DNA of 64,000 bases. Source: Rhodococcus sp. KBS0724. Lineage in GTDB: Bacteria > Actinomycetota > Actinomycetes > Mycobacteriales > Mycobacteriaceae. The stretch covers positions 6,338,501 to 6,402,500 of the forward strand of contig NZ_VCBX02000001.1 in assembly GCF_005938745.2 (NCBI RefSeq), read 5' to 3'. Below, one piece after another: positions 37,801-45,816 of the stretch (position 1 is its first letter; each line of letters opens with the position of its first letter). A program made the position numbers and the translations under genes. The notes beneath the pieces were generated by a model, which had not been told where the DNA came from, made no database searches, and saw only the letters and a program-made list of their open reading frames with translations.

Positions 37801-38580
37801 CAACGATGGCGACGACGGAGCATGGTTCCGAGCACTCGCGGAGGTAAGTGTGAATCGGTAGATCCATGCCTGGGATCCATCGACTCTCTCGACGGGATAG
37901 TGCTTCTCGTCGACAACGTCGGTGCCGAGATCGCGCAGGACGGGTAGCACGGCGCTCAACGGTATGGACCGCCCGAGCACGTAGAGGGAAAGTACATGCG
38001 CTCCGGAATTCGCTACATCGAGAACTACGTCGACGGAGCCGTTGCCGAGACTTTCCACTCTGAGTACGTCTTCGATCGCCCGCACCGGGCTCACCTCATG
38101 GCGGTACTCTTCAGGAAGAACCTGCGAATAGTGTTCTCGCAGAGAGATCGGCACGTTGCGACCCGAAACAAGTGTCGCGAATTCCCCGCTCCACCCGCTG
38201 ACAACACGATGGATCGACTCCTCGATGTCGGTGAGCGTCGACTGTTCGAAACCGGTACTGGCCGAGTCGAGTATGCAGTGCACGTATGCCTGTGTGCCTT
38301 GCGTGAGCGAGAAACTGGGGCGCAGCAACCTCGCTGCGAGTCGGTCACAGAGAATCTCTTCGATCGCAGACACATGTTCGACGGCCAAGCACCGCGCATC
38401 GACCTCCACGATCACTCGCGACGCCGACTCCGCGATGGCGAGTATCTCGACACCCACTCCGGCAGGGTTTGCCGGAGATCCCGTTCGAGCGTCGCTGACG
38501 TAGCGTTGCAGCCACTGCGCCGAGGCCCGATCCAGTTGTTCGATATTCGATGAATCCTTCTTCATACGAGCGATATTCAT
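34813..38580 (-). CDS. NAD-specific glutamate dehydrogenase, large type, short N-terminus (1255 aa)
   Basis: The enzyme oxidatively deaminates glutamate to 2-oxoglutarate with NAD. The catalytic domain begins near residue 430 with FGGAARGGLRWSDRREDFRTE and AKNAVIVPVGAKGGFVVK. The NAD region has GDMSGDVFGNGML and the helical C-terminal domain runs to residue 1255. Mycobacterial and Streptomyces relatives of this L-GDH class are about 1600 residues; here about 350 residues of the N-terminal regulatory (ACT-like) region are absent, and nothing upstream restores them. It lies 84 bases after the MFS gene, last in a run of 5-oxoproline genes. ATG 38565 is an alternative start. Confidence 0.88.
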   Translation of the reverse strand: MNIARMKKDSSNIEQLDRASAQWLQRYVSDARTGSPANPAGVGVEILAIAESASRVIVEVDARCLAVEHVSAIEEILCDRLAARLLRPSFSLTQGTQAYVHCILDSASTGFEQSTLTDIEESIHRVVSGWSGEFATLVSGRNVPISLREHYSQVLPEEYRHEVSPVRAIEDVLRVESLGNGSVDVVLDVANSGAHVLSLYVLGRSIPLSAVLPVLRDLGTDVVDEKHYPVERVDGSQAWIYRFTLTSASARNHAPSSPSLAPRFAEAFLSMWDEAVESDGLGALIVGSELDVRQIAALRAYSHYLRQSGLPYSLARIESVLREHSKIATALIELFEVRHDPAFDAEARSLRAGLLTERIVGSINDVAELDADRILRALLSLIDNTLRTNYFYRDAGVSDPFLALKFDSRIIDVLPYPRPHFEIFVDSPRFEGVHLRFGGAARGGLRWSDRREDFRTEVLGLAKAQSAKNAVIVPVGAKGGFVVKESSARRSGDSPNNEGCDCYRMFVTALLRLTDNVDSVTTAVVPAPGIVRHDGDDYYLVVAPDKGTARFSDLANAVAVQRNFWLGDAFASGGSVGYDHKEMGITARGAWTSVRRHFLERNVDVDRDDFTAVGIGDMSGDVFGNGMLLSRHLRLVAAFDHRHIFLDPNPDPSVSYEERSRLFHLQRSSWADYDRALISTGGGVFDRSAKSIPLTEEVRSVLGISAQIDTLTPAALISRVLTADVDLLWNGGIGTYVKAADESHLQVGDKANDLVRVDSNQLRCSVIGEGGNLGLTQRARIDFSLRGGHVNTDALDNSAGVDCSDHEVNIKILLDSVVKRGELSEDERNSMLASMTDDVANLVLANNRAQNDLLATARAEAIRMADVHQRQIDKLERDFALDRELEFLPSDDEIALRLENHARGLTSPELATLSAHVKLSLKADLLRHDLIEDEHFAGALVEYFPPLLRERFGGHIISHPLAREIVATVIANRVVGNGGLSYVFRLADESGVDVGDAVRAFEVVRAVFGLESIWQRIRGGEITVHVADQLIVESRRLLDRAARWFLSNRPQPLDIASEIARFGKLVSTLSPHVPGWMQEYDRANVAVRSAPAVEAGVDRDVVDEVYGLLDLYGLLDVVEIVVATDQDPRLVGELYFMVKDRLEINRFLMDVSGLDSHDRWDSLVRLTLRDELYESVRLVTLDVLSVSSSCGAVPDASAATRLRSWEERNSAIIGRARYTLSDAHAGRGGNLATLSVAARRIRSLASTVQTVGEPL

Positions 38581-38664
38581 AACTTGTCAACCCCTGCCGA
38601 GCTGTGGACACGGAAATGGAAAACATCGGAGTGAATCTCGGGGAACAACCGGACCGGATCAGTT

Positions 38665-39993
38665 CTAGCTGACCTTGTCCAGAGCGATCCGCGAGTTCTC
38701 GGTGGAGATCAAGACGGCAATCGTCGTGCCGATCGCTGTCAGAACAACGTAATATGCTGGAACACTGTGGTTTCCGGTCGCCGTGATAATTGCCGTCATG
38801 ATCAGAGGTGCAGCACCACCGAAAACCGCGGTGGAGATGTTGAAGCCCAGGGAATAGGCAGTTCCTCGCACCCGAGTCGGGAACAACTCCACCATCACGC
38901 AGTGAATGATTCCGGAATGGCCGGCGAACAGCACTGCCATGACCACCGCTCCCGCAATAGCCGCACCGACGTTACCCAGGTTCATCAGCATGTAGCACGG
39001 GACCACCAACAGCGTCAGTCCGATCGAGGAGGTGAGAAGCACCGGTTTGCGCCCGATTCGGTCCGACACTGTTCCGGCAATCGGGATGGCGATGATGATG
39101 GCGATCAGCGACACCGCGGTCACCGTCAATCCGGCGAGCTGAGTGAAACCCAGTTCCTTGTTGAGATACGACGGCATGTAGCTGAACAGGATGTAGTACC
39201 CGGAACTGTTGAGCAGGGTGAGACCGATGGCCAGACCCATCTTCCGACGAGTGGAACTGTCGGTGACAGTCGCTTTCAGCGGGCTGTCGACGATCTCGTC
39301 CGACTCACGTGCCTCGGCGAAGACGGGTGTGTCCTGTAACTTCTTTCGGATGTAGTACCCGAGGATGCCGATGGGTGCCGCGATCAGAAACGGTATGCGC
39401 CAGCCCCAGCTGAGCATGGCTTCCTCGGAGAGCGCCCGGCTGAGCAGAACACCAAGAGACGTTCCGGTGAGCAGCGCGCAGAACGAGCCGACCTGGCACC
39501 AGGACATCAGGAAACCCCGATGATTGTCCGGTGCGCTCTCCCCCACGAACGACATGGCGCTGGCCACCTCGCCGCCGGCGGAGAAGCCCTGGATCAACCG
39601 CATGGCCAACAGCAGGATGGGAGCGGCGATGCCGATCGTCTCGTATCCCGGTAGCAGGCCTATCACTGTGGTCGCACCGGTCATCAAGGTCAGCGAGAGT
39701 ACAAGTGCCGCACGCCTGCCGATTCGATCGGCAAACGAGCCGATCACGATGCCGCCCAGCGGCCGAACGAAGAACGTGAGCCCGAAGATGCCCCACGTCA
39801 TGATCATTGCAGCAGGTCCACCGCTGTCCGGGAAGAACACCTTGGCAATGGTGGCCGCGAGGAAACCGTACGCGCCGTAGTCGTAGAACTCGACGAAGAC
39901 GCCGAGACTGCCGGCGACGGTCGTCTTGCGCAAACGCTTCTTCTCCTCGGCAGCAATCGTTTTCTGCCCCGGCGGTTTGTTGGTTGTAGTCAT
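38665..39993 (-). CDS. MFS transporter, metabolite:H+ symporter (ProP-like) type
   Basis: The 442-residue protein has 12 predicted membrane helices, the MHS-type N-terminus SLGVFVEFYDYGAYGF near 29-44, the loop 2-3 motif GSFADRIGRRAALV near 85, RLIQGFSAGGE near 137 and a second SDRIGRKPVL loop near 311. Family members import carboxylates, amino-acid derivatives or osmolytes with protons. It lies between the 5-oxoprolinase genes and glutamate dehydrogenase on the same strand, which makes 5-oxoproline (pyroglutamate) the most economical substrate guess. Confidence 0.88.
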   Translation of the reverse strand: MTTTNKPPGQKTIAAEEKKRLRKTTVAGSLGVFVEFYDYGAYGFLAATIAKVFFPDSGGPAAMIMTWGIFGLTFFVRPLGGIVIGSFADRIGRRAALVLSLTLMTGATTVIGLLPGYETIGIAAPILLLAMRLIQGFSAGGEVASAMSFVGESAPDNHRGFLMSWCQVGSFCALLTGTSLGVLLSRALSEEAMLSWGWRIPFLIAAPIGILGYYIRKKLQDTPVFAEARESDEIVDSPLKATVTDSSTRRKMGLAIGLTLLNSSGYYILFSYMPSYLNKELGFTQLAGLTVTAVSLIAIIIAIPIAGTVSDRIGRKPVLLTSSIGLTLLVVPCYMLMNLGNVGAAIAGAVVMAVLFAGHSGIIHCVMVELFPTRVRGTAYSLGFNISTAVFGGAAPLIMTAIITATGNHSVPAYYVVLTAIGTTIAVLISTENSRIALDKVS

Positions 39994-40072
39994 GACAGTC
40001 CTGTGTTTGTGGTCGCCGATCGCGAATCTAGTTCCTGATCAACGAAATTGAAAGATGACGACGCCGAAGCGT

Positions 40073-41074
40073 CTAGAGCTGGACGGATTCTTTCGTGGTT
40101 CCGAATGTCATTCCGACAGAATCGAATGCCAGAGAAACACGTTGCCGAAGTGTGTCGAGTCGGCTGTGGACGGCGTCGTTCTTCTCGAGAGCCGACGCCC
40201 GTGTAACGAAGCGGAACTGCACCGAGTCACCCGGACGGAGTTGCCCTAGAGCATCTCGCGACGCGCGGGCGACCACTGCGATAACCGGATACCCGGCCGT
40301 TATCGGCCTCCCGCGCTGCAAGGCGATGAGCGCGCCGGACGGTGGAACTTCGATCGCACCCAAAGGTACACCGCGTGAAAGGATTTCGGTACGGATTGAG
40401 CGTTTGAACGTCGGACCGTCGAGGCGTGTACCGACGTGGTCACTGCGTGCGTCGACGGTAAAGCTCGATTCCGTCAGTTCATTGATCGAATCCCCGAACT
40501 GGCCCGCTTCGGGGCCGGTGAGAACGTCGAGGTTCCACACGTGCGCGAATATCGGTATGTGTGGCGAGAATGCGAAGAGCGGCTGCGGCAAGTACGGGTG
40601 AACAAACGGGCGGTAGTCCGACTCGATCTCGATCGAGCCGCCCGGCTGCAATGAACGTCCAAGAGCAAGAAGCGAATCCGGAGCACAACTGCCACGAAAG
40701 AACTCTGTCGACATGACACCCTTGACAGCCAGGTAAGCGTGCATACCGAAGCCGGACATGCGCAGGTCGACGCGTACCGACGCCGGAACACACACCGGAC
40801 TCCACGACGGCACCTCCACCCCGTCGACGAAGAGCCTGGCCGGGGCACCCGTGACGGCCAACAGAATCGGTACGTCTGTTCGGAACGAGAAGTCTGCCGC
40901 CGTTATCTGAATCAACGGCGCGCTGTCGACGTTGCCGACCAGGATATTCGCTACCCGTGCACTGTATTGGTCGGACGCCCCGTTTGACGGGATCCCCAGG
41001 TGTGCTGATCCGAACCGTCCGAGATCGGTGATCGCGGCCCGACCCGAGACAAGAACGGTCAAGTTCGCGTTCAC
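40073..41074 (-). CDS. pxpC: 5-oxoprolinase subunit C (biotin-dependent carboxyltransferase-like)
   Basis: The 333-residue subunit of prokaryotic 5-oxoprolinase PxpABC cleaves 5-oxoproline to glutamate with ATP. The N-terminal RAAITDLGRFGSAHLGIPSNGASDQYSA block near 10-37 and later EIESDYRPFVHPYLPQPL and GPEAGQF near 205 are diagnostic. The GTG start at 41074 overlaps the pxpB stop by 4 bases (GTGA), as is usual for this operon. Open sequence further upstream lies inside pxpB. Confidence 0.88.
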   Translation of the reverse strand: MNANLTVLVSGRAAITDLGRFGSAHLGIPSNGASDQYSARVANILVGNVDSAPLIQITAADFSFRTDVPILLAVTGAPARLFVDGVEVPSWSPVCVPASVRVDLRMSGFGMHAYLAVKGVMSTEFFRGSCAPDSLLALGRSLQPGGSIEIESDYRPFVHPYLPQPLFAFSPHIPIFAHVWNLDVLTGPEAGQFGDSINELTESSFTVDARSDHVGTRLDGPTFKRSIRTEILSRGVPLGAIEVPPSGALIALQRGRPITAGYPVIAVVARASRDALGQLRPGDSVQFRFVTRASALEKNDAVHSRLDTLRQRVSLAFDSVGMTFGTTKESVQL

Positions 41075-41799
41075 GGCCAACCACCCATCGGCACACCGAT
41101 CAGAGACTCGGCCTCGTCGGCGCTGACGGGCACGAATCTGATGAAATCGCCTGGAACATAACCAACGTGCGGATCTTTTGCTATATCGATGACGGTCAGC
41201 GGTGTCCTGCCCACCAGTCGCCACCCGCCGGGGGTATCGATGGGGTAGATGACACCTTGATGACCGGAGACCGCCACCGAACCGGCAGGCACCCGAAGTC
41301 GCGGTTGCGTGCACCGCGCAATCGAGTCGGCGAAGGGAGAGCCGTCGTGGACCGGAGCCCCTGCGGGTGCACCGAGAAATGCTATGCGCCACAAAGCGTT
41401 CGAATGGCATTCAACGAATTCCGCATCAGTCAGCCCGAGTTCGTCTGCCACACTGCTCAGATCAGGTCCGTCATCGCCTCCGTAGATCATCGGAACACGG
41501 TGTGTGACAACCTCCCGTCCCCCTTCGATCGGCGAGCCGTCGGATCGGTGAATCAGTTCGCACAGTGTTTCCACTGCCACGTCGCGCGGATCGAACTCGA
41601 TCAGAATACTGTCGAAAGTCGCTACAATACCTTCGATTCCGGCGATATCGAGGTTTGTAAGACGTCCGGCAAGCGCATGCAACCGTGGCCAGGCCAGCGT
41701 CGCCGTTACGCCATCGACCGTCACCATCACAGCTGCGTCACCGTAGTCCTCGACCCGCAAGTCTGCCGTACGCAGCGGTGACACAGCGGCCGCCGTCAC
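41071..41799 (-). CDS. pxpB: 5-oxoprolinase subunit B
   Basis: The 242-residue subunit (allophanate hydrolase subunit 1/KipI family) partners PxpC. Its PxpB features are SILIEFDPRDVAVETL near 63, HRVPMIYGGDDGPDLSSVA near 99 and the C-terminal PAGSVAVSGHQGVIYPIDTPGGWRLVGRTPL near 173-203. The ATG at 41799 overlaps the pxpA stop by 4 bases. The three subunits are therefore coupled in the order A-B-C. Confidence 0.88.
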   Translation of the reverse strand: MTAAAVSPLRTADLRVEDYGDAAVMVTVDGVTATLAWPRLHALAGRLTNLDIAGIEGIVATFDSILIEFDPRDVAVETLCELIHRSDGSPIEGGREVVTHRVPMIYGGDDGPDLSSVADELGLTDAEFVECHSNALWRIAFLGAPAGAPVHDGSPFADSIARCTQPRLRVPAGSVAVSGHQGVIYPIDTPGGWRLVGRTPLTVIDIAKDPHVGYVPGDFIRFVPVSADEAESLIGVPMGGWP

Positions 41800-42605
41800 G
41801 TTCGATCCGCCGAGTTGCCTACCGACAGCAACTGCCGAGCGTCGAGCACCTGGGACATCGGCGCAACAGTAACTCCCGCTGCGTCGAGTCCGCGGCGAAT
41901 CCTCTGCGCCAGTTCCACGGAACCTGGCGTGTCCCCGTGCAACAGAACGGAATCACACGGCGCGGCGATCTCACTTCCGTCGATTGCCACCACCGATCCG
42001 TCCCGAACCATACGCACGACTCGGTCCACTACCAGATCGGGATCGGTGATGACGGCACCCGGGTTCTGCCGCGAGACCAGGGTGCCGTCCGCGTTGTATG
42101 CGCGATCGGCCAAGCCCAGCAGAACAACCCGCACCTCCGCTTCGCGCGCAAGTTCCGCCAGGCGTCCTTCCTGCGTCACTATCAACAGGTCCCGGTCGTA
42201 GCGAAGAACGGCATCCAGGACGCCGTGCGCGTACCGGTCGTCCGTCACCACCAGATTGCCGAGCCGCCCGTGCGGTGTGACGTGCGAAATCCTGGTTCCG
42301 TGCGACACTGCGAAGGCATGCAAAGCTCCCACCTGATAGAGCACGTCCGAACAGATCTCGTCTCGCGTGAGATCCATAGTGCGACGGCCGAATCCGACAA
42401 GATCCGGGAAGCTCGGATGCGCGCCCACCGCGATTCCACGCTCTGCGCACTGTGCAACCGTGCTGTCCATGACGCGCGGATCGCCGGCATGGAACCCACA
42501 CGCGACATTGGCCGACGTCAGGACATCGAGAAGCGCGACGTCATCGCCCAGGCGGTACGCGCCGAACGATTCACCGACATCTGCAACCAGGTCCACCATT
42601 GTCAT
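41796..42605 (-). CDS. pxpA: 5-oxoprolinase subunit A, LamB/YcsF family
   Basis: The 269-residue catalytic-side subunit has ADVGESFGAYRLGDD near 8-22, TSANVACGFHAGDP near 30-43, GAHPSFPDLVGFGRR near 61-75 and YNADGTLVSRQNPGAVI near 177. Two normally invariant segments differ: the usual DLNEGFG appears as DVGESFG, and VKPHGALYN appears as VTPHGRLGN, losing the lysine. Activity on 5-oxoproline is the likely role by operon context, but a variant lactam substrate is possible. First gene of the pxpA-pxpB-pxpC-MFS-GDH run. Confidence 0.85.
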   Translation of the reverse strand: MTMVDLVADVGESFGAYRLGDDVALLDVLTSANVACGFHAGDPRVMDSTVAQCAERGIAVGAHPSFPDLVGFGRRTMDLTRDEICSDVLYQVGALHAFAVSHGTRISHVTPHGRLGNLVVTDDRYAHGVLDAVLRYDRDLLIVTQEGRLAELAREAEVRVVLLGLADRAYNADGTLVSRQNPGAVITDPDLVVDRVVRMVRDGSVVAIDGSEIAAPCDSVLLHGDTPGSVELAQRIRRGLDAAGVTVAPMSQVLDARQLLSVGNSADRT

Positions 42606-42690
42606 GCGCTACTCCTGCTATGGGGCGATACGGGAAACTGATACAAGCTTCTCGTTTTGAAAGCGAGAGCGCAAGCCCGTAGATCAAAGT

Positions 42691-42712
42691 CGGGGAAAAT
42701 GTAACATCCCCG
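42691..42712. promoter_or_regulatory. 22-bp inverted repeat in the pxpA/aminotransferase divergent region
   Basis: CGGGGA (42691-42696) pairs with TCCCCG (42707-42712), and the centre holds a second dyad ATGTAACAT (42699-42707). It lies 86 bases upstream of pxpA and 170 upstream of the aminotransferase GTG, the right place for a shared operator. No regulator is assigned. Confidence 0.45.
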
Positions 42713-42881
42713 AAACCCATTGATGTGGACACTTCTTGCCCGATCAGCCCTAACTTCGGACGGATACATGAGGGGCGACACGAAGCATCAGGACTGATAT
42801 AAATGAGAATACGTTCGCATTTTGTTCTGCACCGCTCCACCAACCACTACATCCAGCCGTCATTCATTCGAAAGGCCCACC

Positions 42882-44048
42882 GTGAGCTCATCGTTCGCAC
42901 CGCCCACCACCGCCGCATCGCACAGCTCACTGGCAGTCGAACGAGTGCGTGCCGCATCGCTCCGCCCCGCCGGATCACCGCCACCTGCGGACGTTGTCGC
43001 GTTGAACATGGGCGAACCTGATTTCGATACGCCCGTGCCGATCACCGAAGCGGCGATAGCCGCCCTCCGAGAGGGTCATACTCACTACGTCGATCTCAAC
43101 GGTGATCCGGAGCTACGCGAGCTGATCGCAGTGCAGAGCAGCGCGATTGCCGGTTATCCGATCGGCGCGGAAGACGTACTGGTATCCCACGGCGGCGCGG
43201 CCGCCATCACGGCGTCGATCCTGGCGCTGGTCAATCCCGGCGACAAGGTTCTACTGCCGGAACCTACCTATTCGCTCTACCTCGATGCCGTCGAGCTGGC
43301 CGGCGGGTCCGTCGTCTACGTCTCCAACCGCGACGATCATCATCTCGATCTCGACAGGATCGCCGAACACGCGTCCGACGCAACAATGATCATTCTCTGC
43401 AATCCGGTGAACCCCACCGGCGCAGTGTTCGGCAGAGAAGAACTGGCCGCTCTCACGGAAGTCCTGGACGAGAAGACGCTCGTTCTCGTGGACGAGGCGT
43501 ATGCAAACCTCATCTACGACGACACGAACTTCGCGCCTGCACTCGCGGTCCCGGAACTTCGTGGTCGGCTGGTCTACATCCAGACATTGTCCAAGACGTA
43601 TGCGATGACGGGGTGGCGAATCGGCTACGTCGTCGCGCCGACACCGATTGCGGCGGATATCCGTCTTGTCCATCGGACGATGAACGGATCCGTCAACGCG
43701 GCGGTACAACGCGCGGCACTGACAGCGCTCCGCTCCGGAGCCGAGCTCACGTCGCCGATGCTGACCGAGTATCGAGCCCGGCGCGACTACGTCGTCGAGC
43801 GGATCGCGGCAATCGCAGGTGCCCATATGGTCGTCCCGGATGGCGCGTTCTATGCCTTCGTCAAGTACCCCGGTACCGCGCTCTCGTCCGACGTCGCCCG
43901 CCTGTTGCTCGAGGGTGGTCTGTCGGTACGTGCGGGCGCCGAGTACGGGCCGAGCGGAGAAGGCCACGTACGACTCTCGTTTGCCGCTGACATTCCCACC
44001 CTGAAGGAAGGCCTCGACCGGCTGGAGAGGGTGTTCACGCAGCTGTAA
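42882..44048 (+). CDS. Pyridoxal-phosphate aminotransferase, class I/II
   Basis: The 388-residue fold type I enzyme transfers an amino group, usually to 2-oxoglutarate. The PLP Lys is K238 in TLSKTYAMTGWRIGY; the cofactor contacts NPVNPTGAVF near 170 and VDEAYANLIYDD near 204 are intact, and MGEPDFDTPVPI marks the aspartate/aromatic aminotransferase group. GTG 42882 is preferred because CGAAAGG stands 6 bases upstream; an ATG at 42822 lacks one. It is divergent from the 5-oxoproline operon whose product, glutamate, would be its amino donor. Confidence 0.88.
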   Translation: MSSSFAPPTTAASHSSLAVERVRAASLRPAGSPPPADVVALNMGEPDFDTPVPITEAAIAALREGHTHYVDLNGDPELRELIAVQSSAIAGYPIGAEDVLVSHGGAAAITASILALVNPGDKVLLPEPTYSLYLDAVELAGGSVVYVSNRDDHHLDLDRIAEHASDATMIILCNPVNPTGAVFGREELAALTEVLDEKTLVLVDEAYANLIYDDTNFAPALAVPELRGRLVYIQTLSKTYAMTGWRIGYVVAPTPIAADIRLVHRTMNGSVNAAVQRAALTALRSGAELTSPMLTEYRARRDYVVERIAAIAGAHMVVPDGAFYAFVKYPGTALSSDVARLLLEGGLSVRAGAEYGPSGEGHVRLSFAADIPTLKEGLDRLERVFTQL

Positions 44049-44204
44049 ACGGAGAGCTGAACTGCTGGTGCGTTACCATGACCTAGCTCGATGTCGACGC
44101 CGCCATCAGTTCAGCTTTGTCGAGATAGCCCGGGGAACTCGCTGATGAGAACGTTCTTACTGTCGATTTTCCACTAGGTCGATATGTCGAGAGGAGGAGA
44201 AGTG

Positions 44205-44807
44205 GTGGCACAGCCGACTGTAATTCGGCCGCGAAAGGATGCGGTCCGCAACCGACGAAAGATACTCAAAGCTGCGGGCGAGATTCTGCGCGACGATCCT
44301 AAAAACGCAAGCATCCAACTGATCGCCGAACGCGCCGACGTATCGGCTGCGACGGTGTACCGCTACTTCTCCTCCGTCGACGCACTGATGGACACGTACC
44401 TGTACGACGTCGAGGTCCAGCTGCGCGACTACAGCCACGACTGCACGTTGACCGGCCGGGCGCTCTTCGACGACGTCCTCTCGGAGCGCGGAAGATTGGT
44501 GGAGACATATGGCCACGCGATGGCCCTTCTTCGATCCCGTGAAGGCTTCCTGGCCAGGATGCGCCGCGGCGACCAACTGATCCAAACCGTGCGCGACGCG
44601 TGGGAACGCCCGATCCGTGCACTCATGCGAAGCAAAGGCATCGACGATCGACATTTCGATCACGCCTTGTTCTTGTTCAACATCATCTTCGACCCCCGAG
44701 AAATCCTCGACCTCCGAGACGACGGACTGGATCTGCCTGCCGCACTGTCCTTGCTGAGCGCCGCATACTTCGGGGCGTTGGAGGGACTGGCAAGCGCGGG
44801 TGCGTGA
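44205..44807 (+). CDS. TetR-family transcriptional regulator
   Basis: The 200-residue regulator has a TetR helix-turn-helix at about 18-65 (RKILKAAGEILRDDPKNASIQLIAERADVSAATVYRYFSSVDAL) and an otherwise unremarkable C-terminal domain (LFDDVLSERGRLVETYGHAMALL). GAGGAGGAGA lies just upstream of two GTG codons (44202 and 44205); the upstream ATG 44184 would place that site inside the gene. It follows the aminotransferase in the same direction, but at 156 bases it probably has its own promoter. Confidence 0.85.
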   Translation: MAQPTVIRPRKDAVRNRRKILKAAGEILRDDPKNASIQLIAERADVSAATVYRYFSSVDALMDTYLYDVEVQLRDYSHDCTLTGRALFDDVLSERGRLVETYGHAMALLRSREGFLARMRRGDQLIQTVRDAWERPIRALMRSKGIDDRHFDHALFLFNIIFDPREILDLRDDGLDLPAALSLLSAAYFGALEGLASAGA

Positions 44808-44839
44808 TTCAGATGGGAATGCCGTCCGAATCACGCACC
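44799..44839. terminator. Bidirectional terminator between TetR and glycerate kinase
   Basis: GGTGCGTGATTC (44799-44810) and GAATCACGCACC (44828-44839) form a perfect 12-bp stem with a 17-base loop. The left arm includes the TetR stop codon. The hairpin ends 15 bases before the glycerate kinase stop on the other strand, so it can serve both. Confidence 0.75.
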
Positions 44840-44853
44840 TCGAGCACCGGAAA

Positions 44854-45816
44854 TCACGGAAGTGAACGGGCAAGTTCCCCGCCGGCGGCGCACAGATCCT
44901 CGATCGTCGACGCAATACGCACGTCGGCAAAGCCCTGGTGCCGCTCTGCCTGATCCGCACACGACCCGACGATGGCGTGGACCGGGGTTGACCCACACCG
45001 CAACAGAATTTCGGCGATGATCTTCCCTTCTGCAGTCTGCGCGTCGAGGCGTCCCTCACCGACGACCACTGCATCCGCCGAGTTCGCCGCCGCGGCGAAA
45101 TCGAGTGCGTCGAGGACATACCTGGCACCGGAAACTATGCTCGCGTCGTAGTGCGCCCACAGCGCACCGACCAGGCCACCGGCCGCGCCGGAACCCTCGA
45201 CGGATTCGGGATCGCGCGGCAACTGTGTGCGCGCCACATCAAGCCGACGAGTCAAGAACTTGACGTCCTCGGCACTCGCACCCTTCTGCGGTCCGAAAAC
45301 TACTGCAGCACGACTGTATCGAGTGCGAACGTCACTCAGCACGGTAATCCTGGCGTCACCGAGGCCGCCTGCCGCCTCGATCGCGGCAACGGCTCCCAGG
45401 CCACCGTCCGTCGTTGCCGATCCGCCGGCCGCGACGATTATCTCGGTGGCACCGTGAGCGAGCGCGTCCACGATCTGGAGGCCGACGCCATAGGTGTCGG
45501 CCGCACGAGGATCGCGCGATCCCGCGTGCGGAATATTCAGACCACACGTGCGGGCGAGTTCGACTACCGCGACACCGCTGTCGGACAGACCCCAACGTGC
45601 ACGCAGCGGCGCCCGCCAGGGATTGACACTGTCCGAGAGAACCATTCGCAGTCCGAGTGGGGCGACGAGGACGTCGAGGGTCCCCTCCCCGCCGTCCGCG
45701 ACGGGCATCTCGACTGCCGCGACGCCTTCGGACCGAATTCCGCGGGCAATCGCGGCCGCTACATCGGCGGCGTCATGGGTGCCCTTGAAGCTGTCCGGGG
45801 CAACCAGAATCGTCAT
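44854..45816 (-). CDS. Glycerate kinase (GlxK/GarK type)
   Basis: The 320-residue enzyme phosphorylates glycerate with ATP, entering lower glycolysis. The N-terminal MTILVAPDSFKGTHDAADVA, PVADGGEGTLDVL near 40-52, IIVAAGGSATTDGGLGAV near 122 and VVGEGRLDAQTAEGK near 255 are the family's conserved blocks. ATG 45816 overlaps the stop of the dehydrogenase gene (ATGA), giving coupled translation. Last gene of a three-gene operon with an RraA-like protein. Confidence 0.9.
   Translation of the reverse strand: MTILVAPDSFKGTHDAADVAAAIARGIRSEGVAAVEMPVADGGEGTLDVLVAPLGLRMVLSDSVNPWRAPLRARWGLSDSGVAVVELARTCGLNIPHAGSRDPRAADTYGVGLQIVDALAHGATEIIVAAGGSATTDGGLGAVAAIEAAGGLGDARITVLSDVRTRYSRAAVVFGPQKGASAEDVKFLTRRLDVARTQLPRDPESVEGSGAAGGLVGALWAHYDASIVSGARYVLDALDFAAAANSADAVVVGEGRLDAQTAEGKIIAEILLRCGSTPVHAIVGSCADQAERHQGFADVRIASTIEDLCAAGGELARSLP

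Noticed and set aside
44055..44117. An inverted repeat AGCTGAACTG (44055-44064) / CAGTTCAGCT (44108-44117) after the aminotransferase gene.
   Set aside because: The arms pair perfectly, but the 43-base loop is too long for a typical intrinsic terminator and no other support was found. It is kept only as a note.
44149..44158. The palindrome AGAACGTTCT as a possible SOS (LexA) box.
   Set aside because: Only the inner GAACGTTC matches and the spacing is too short for the actinobacterial GAAC-N4-GTTC element. No DNA-repair gene is nearby.
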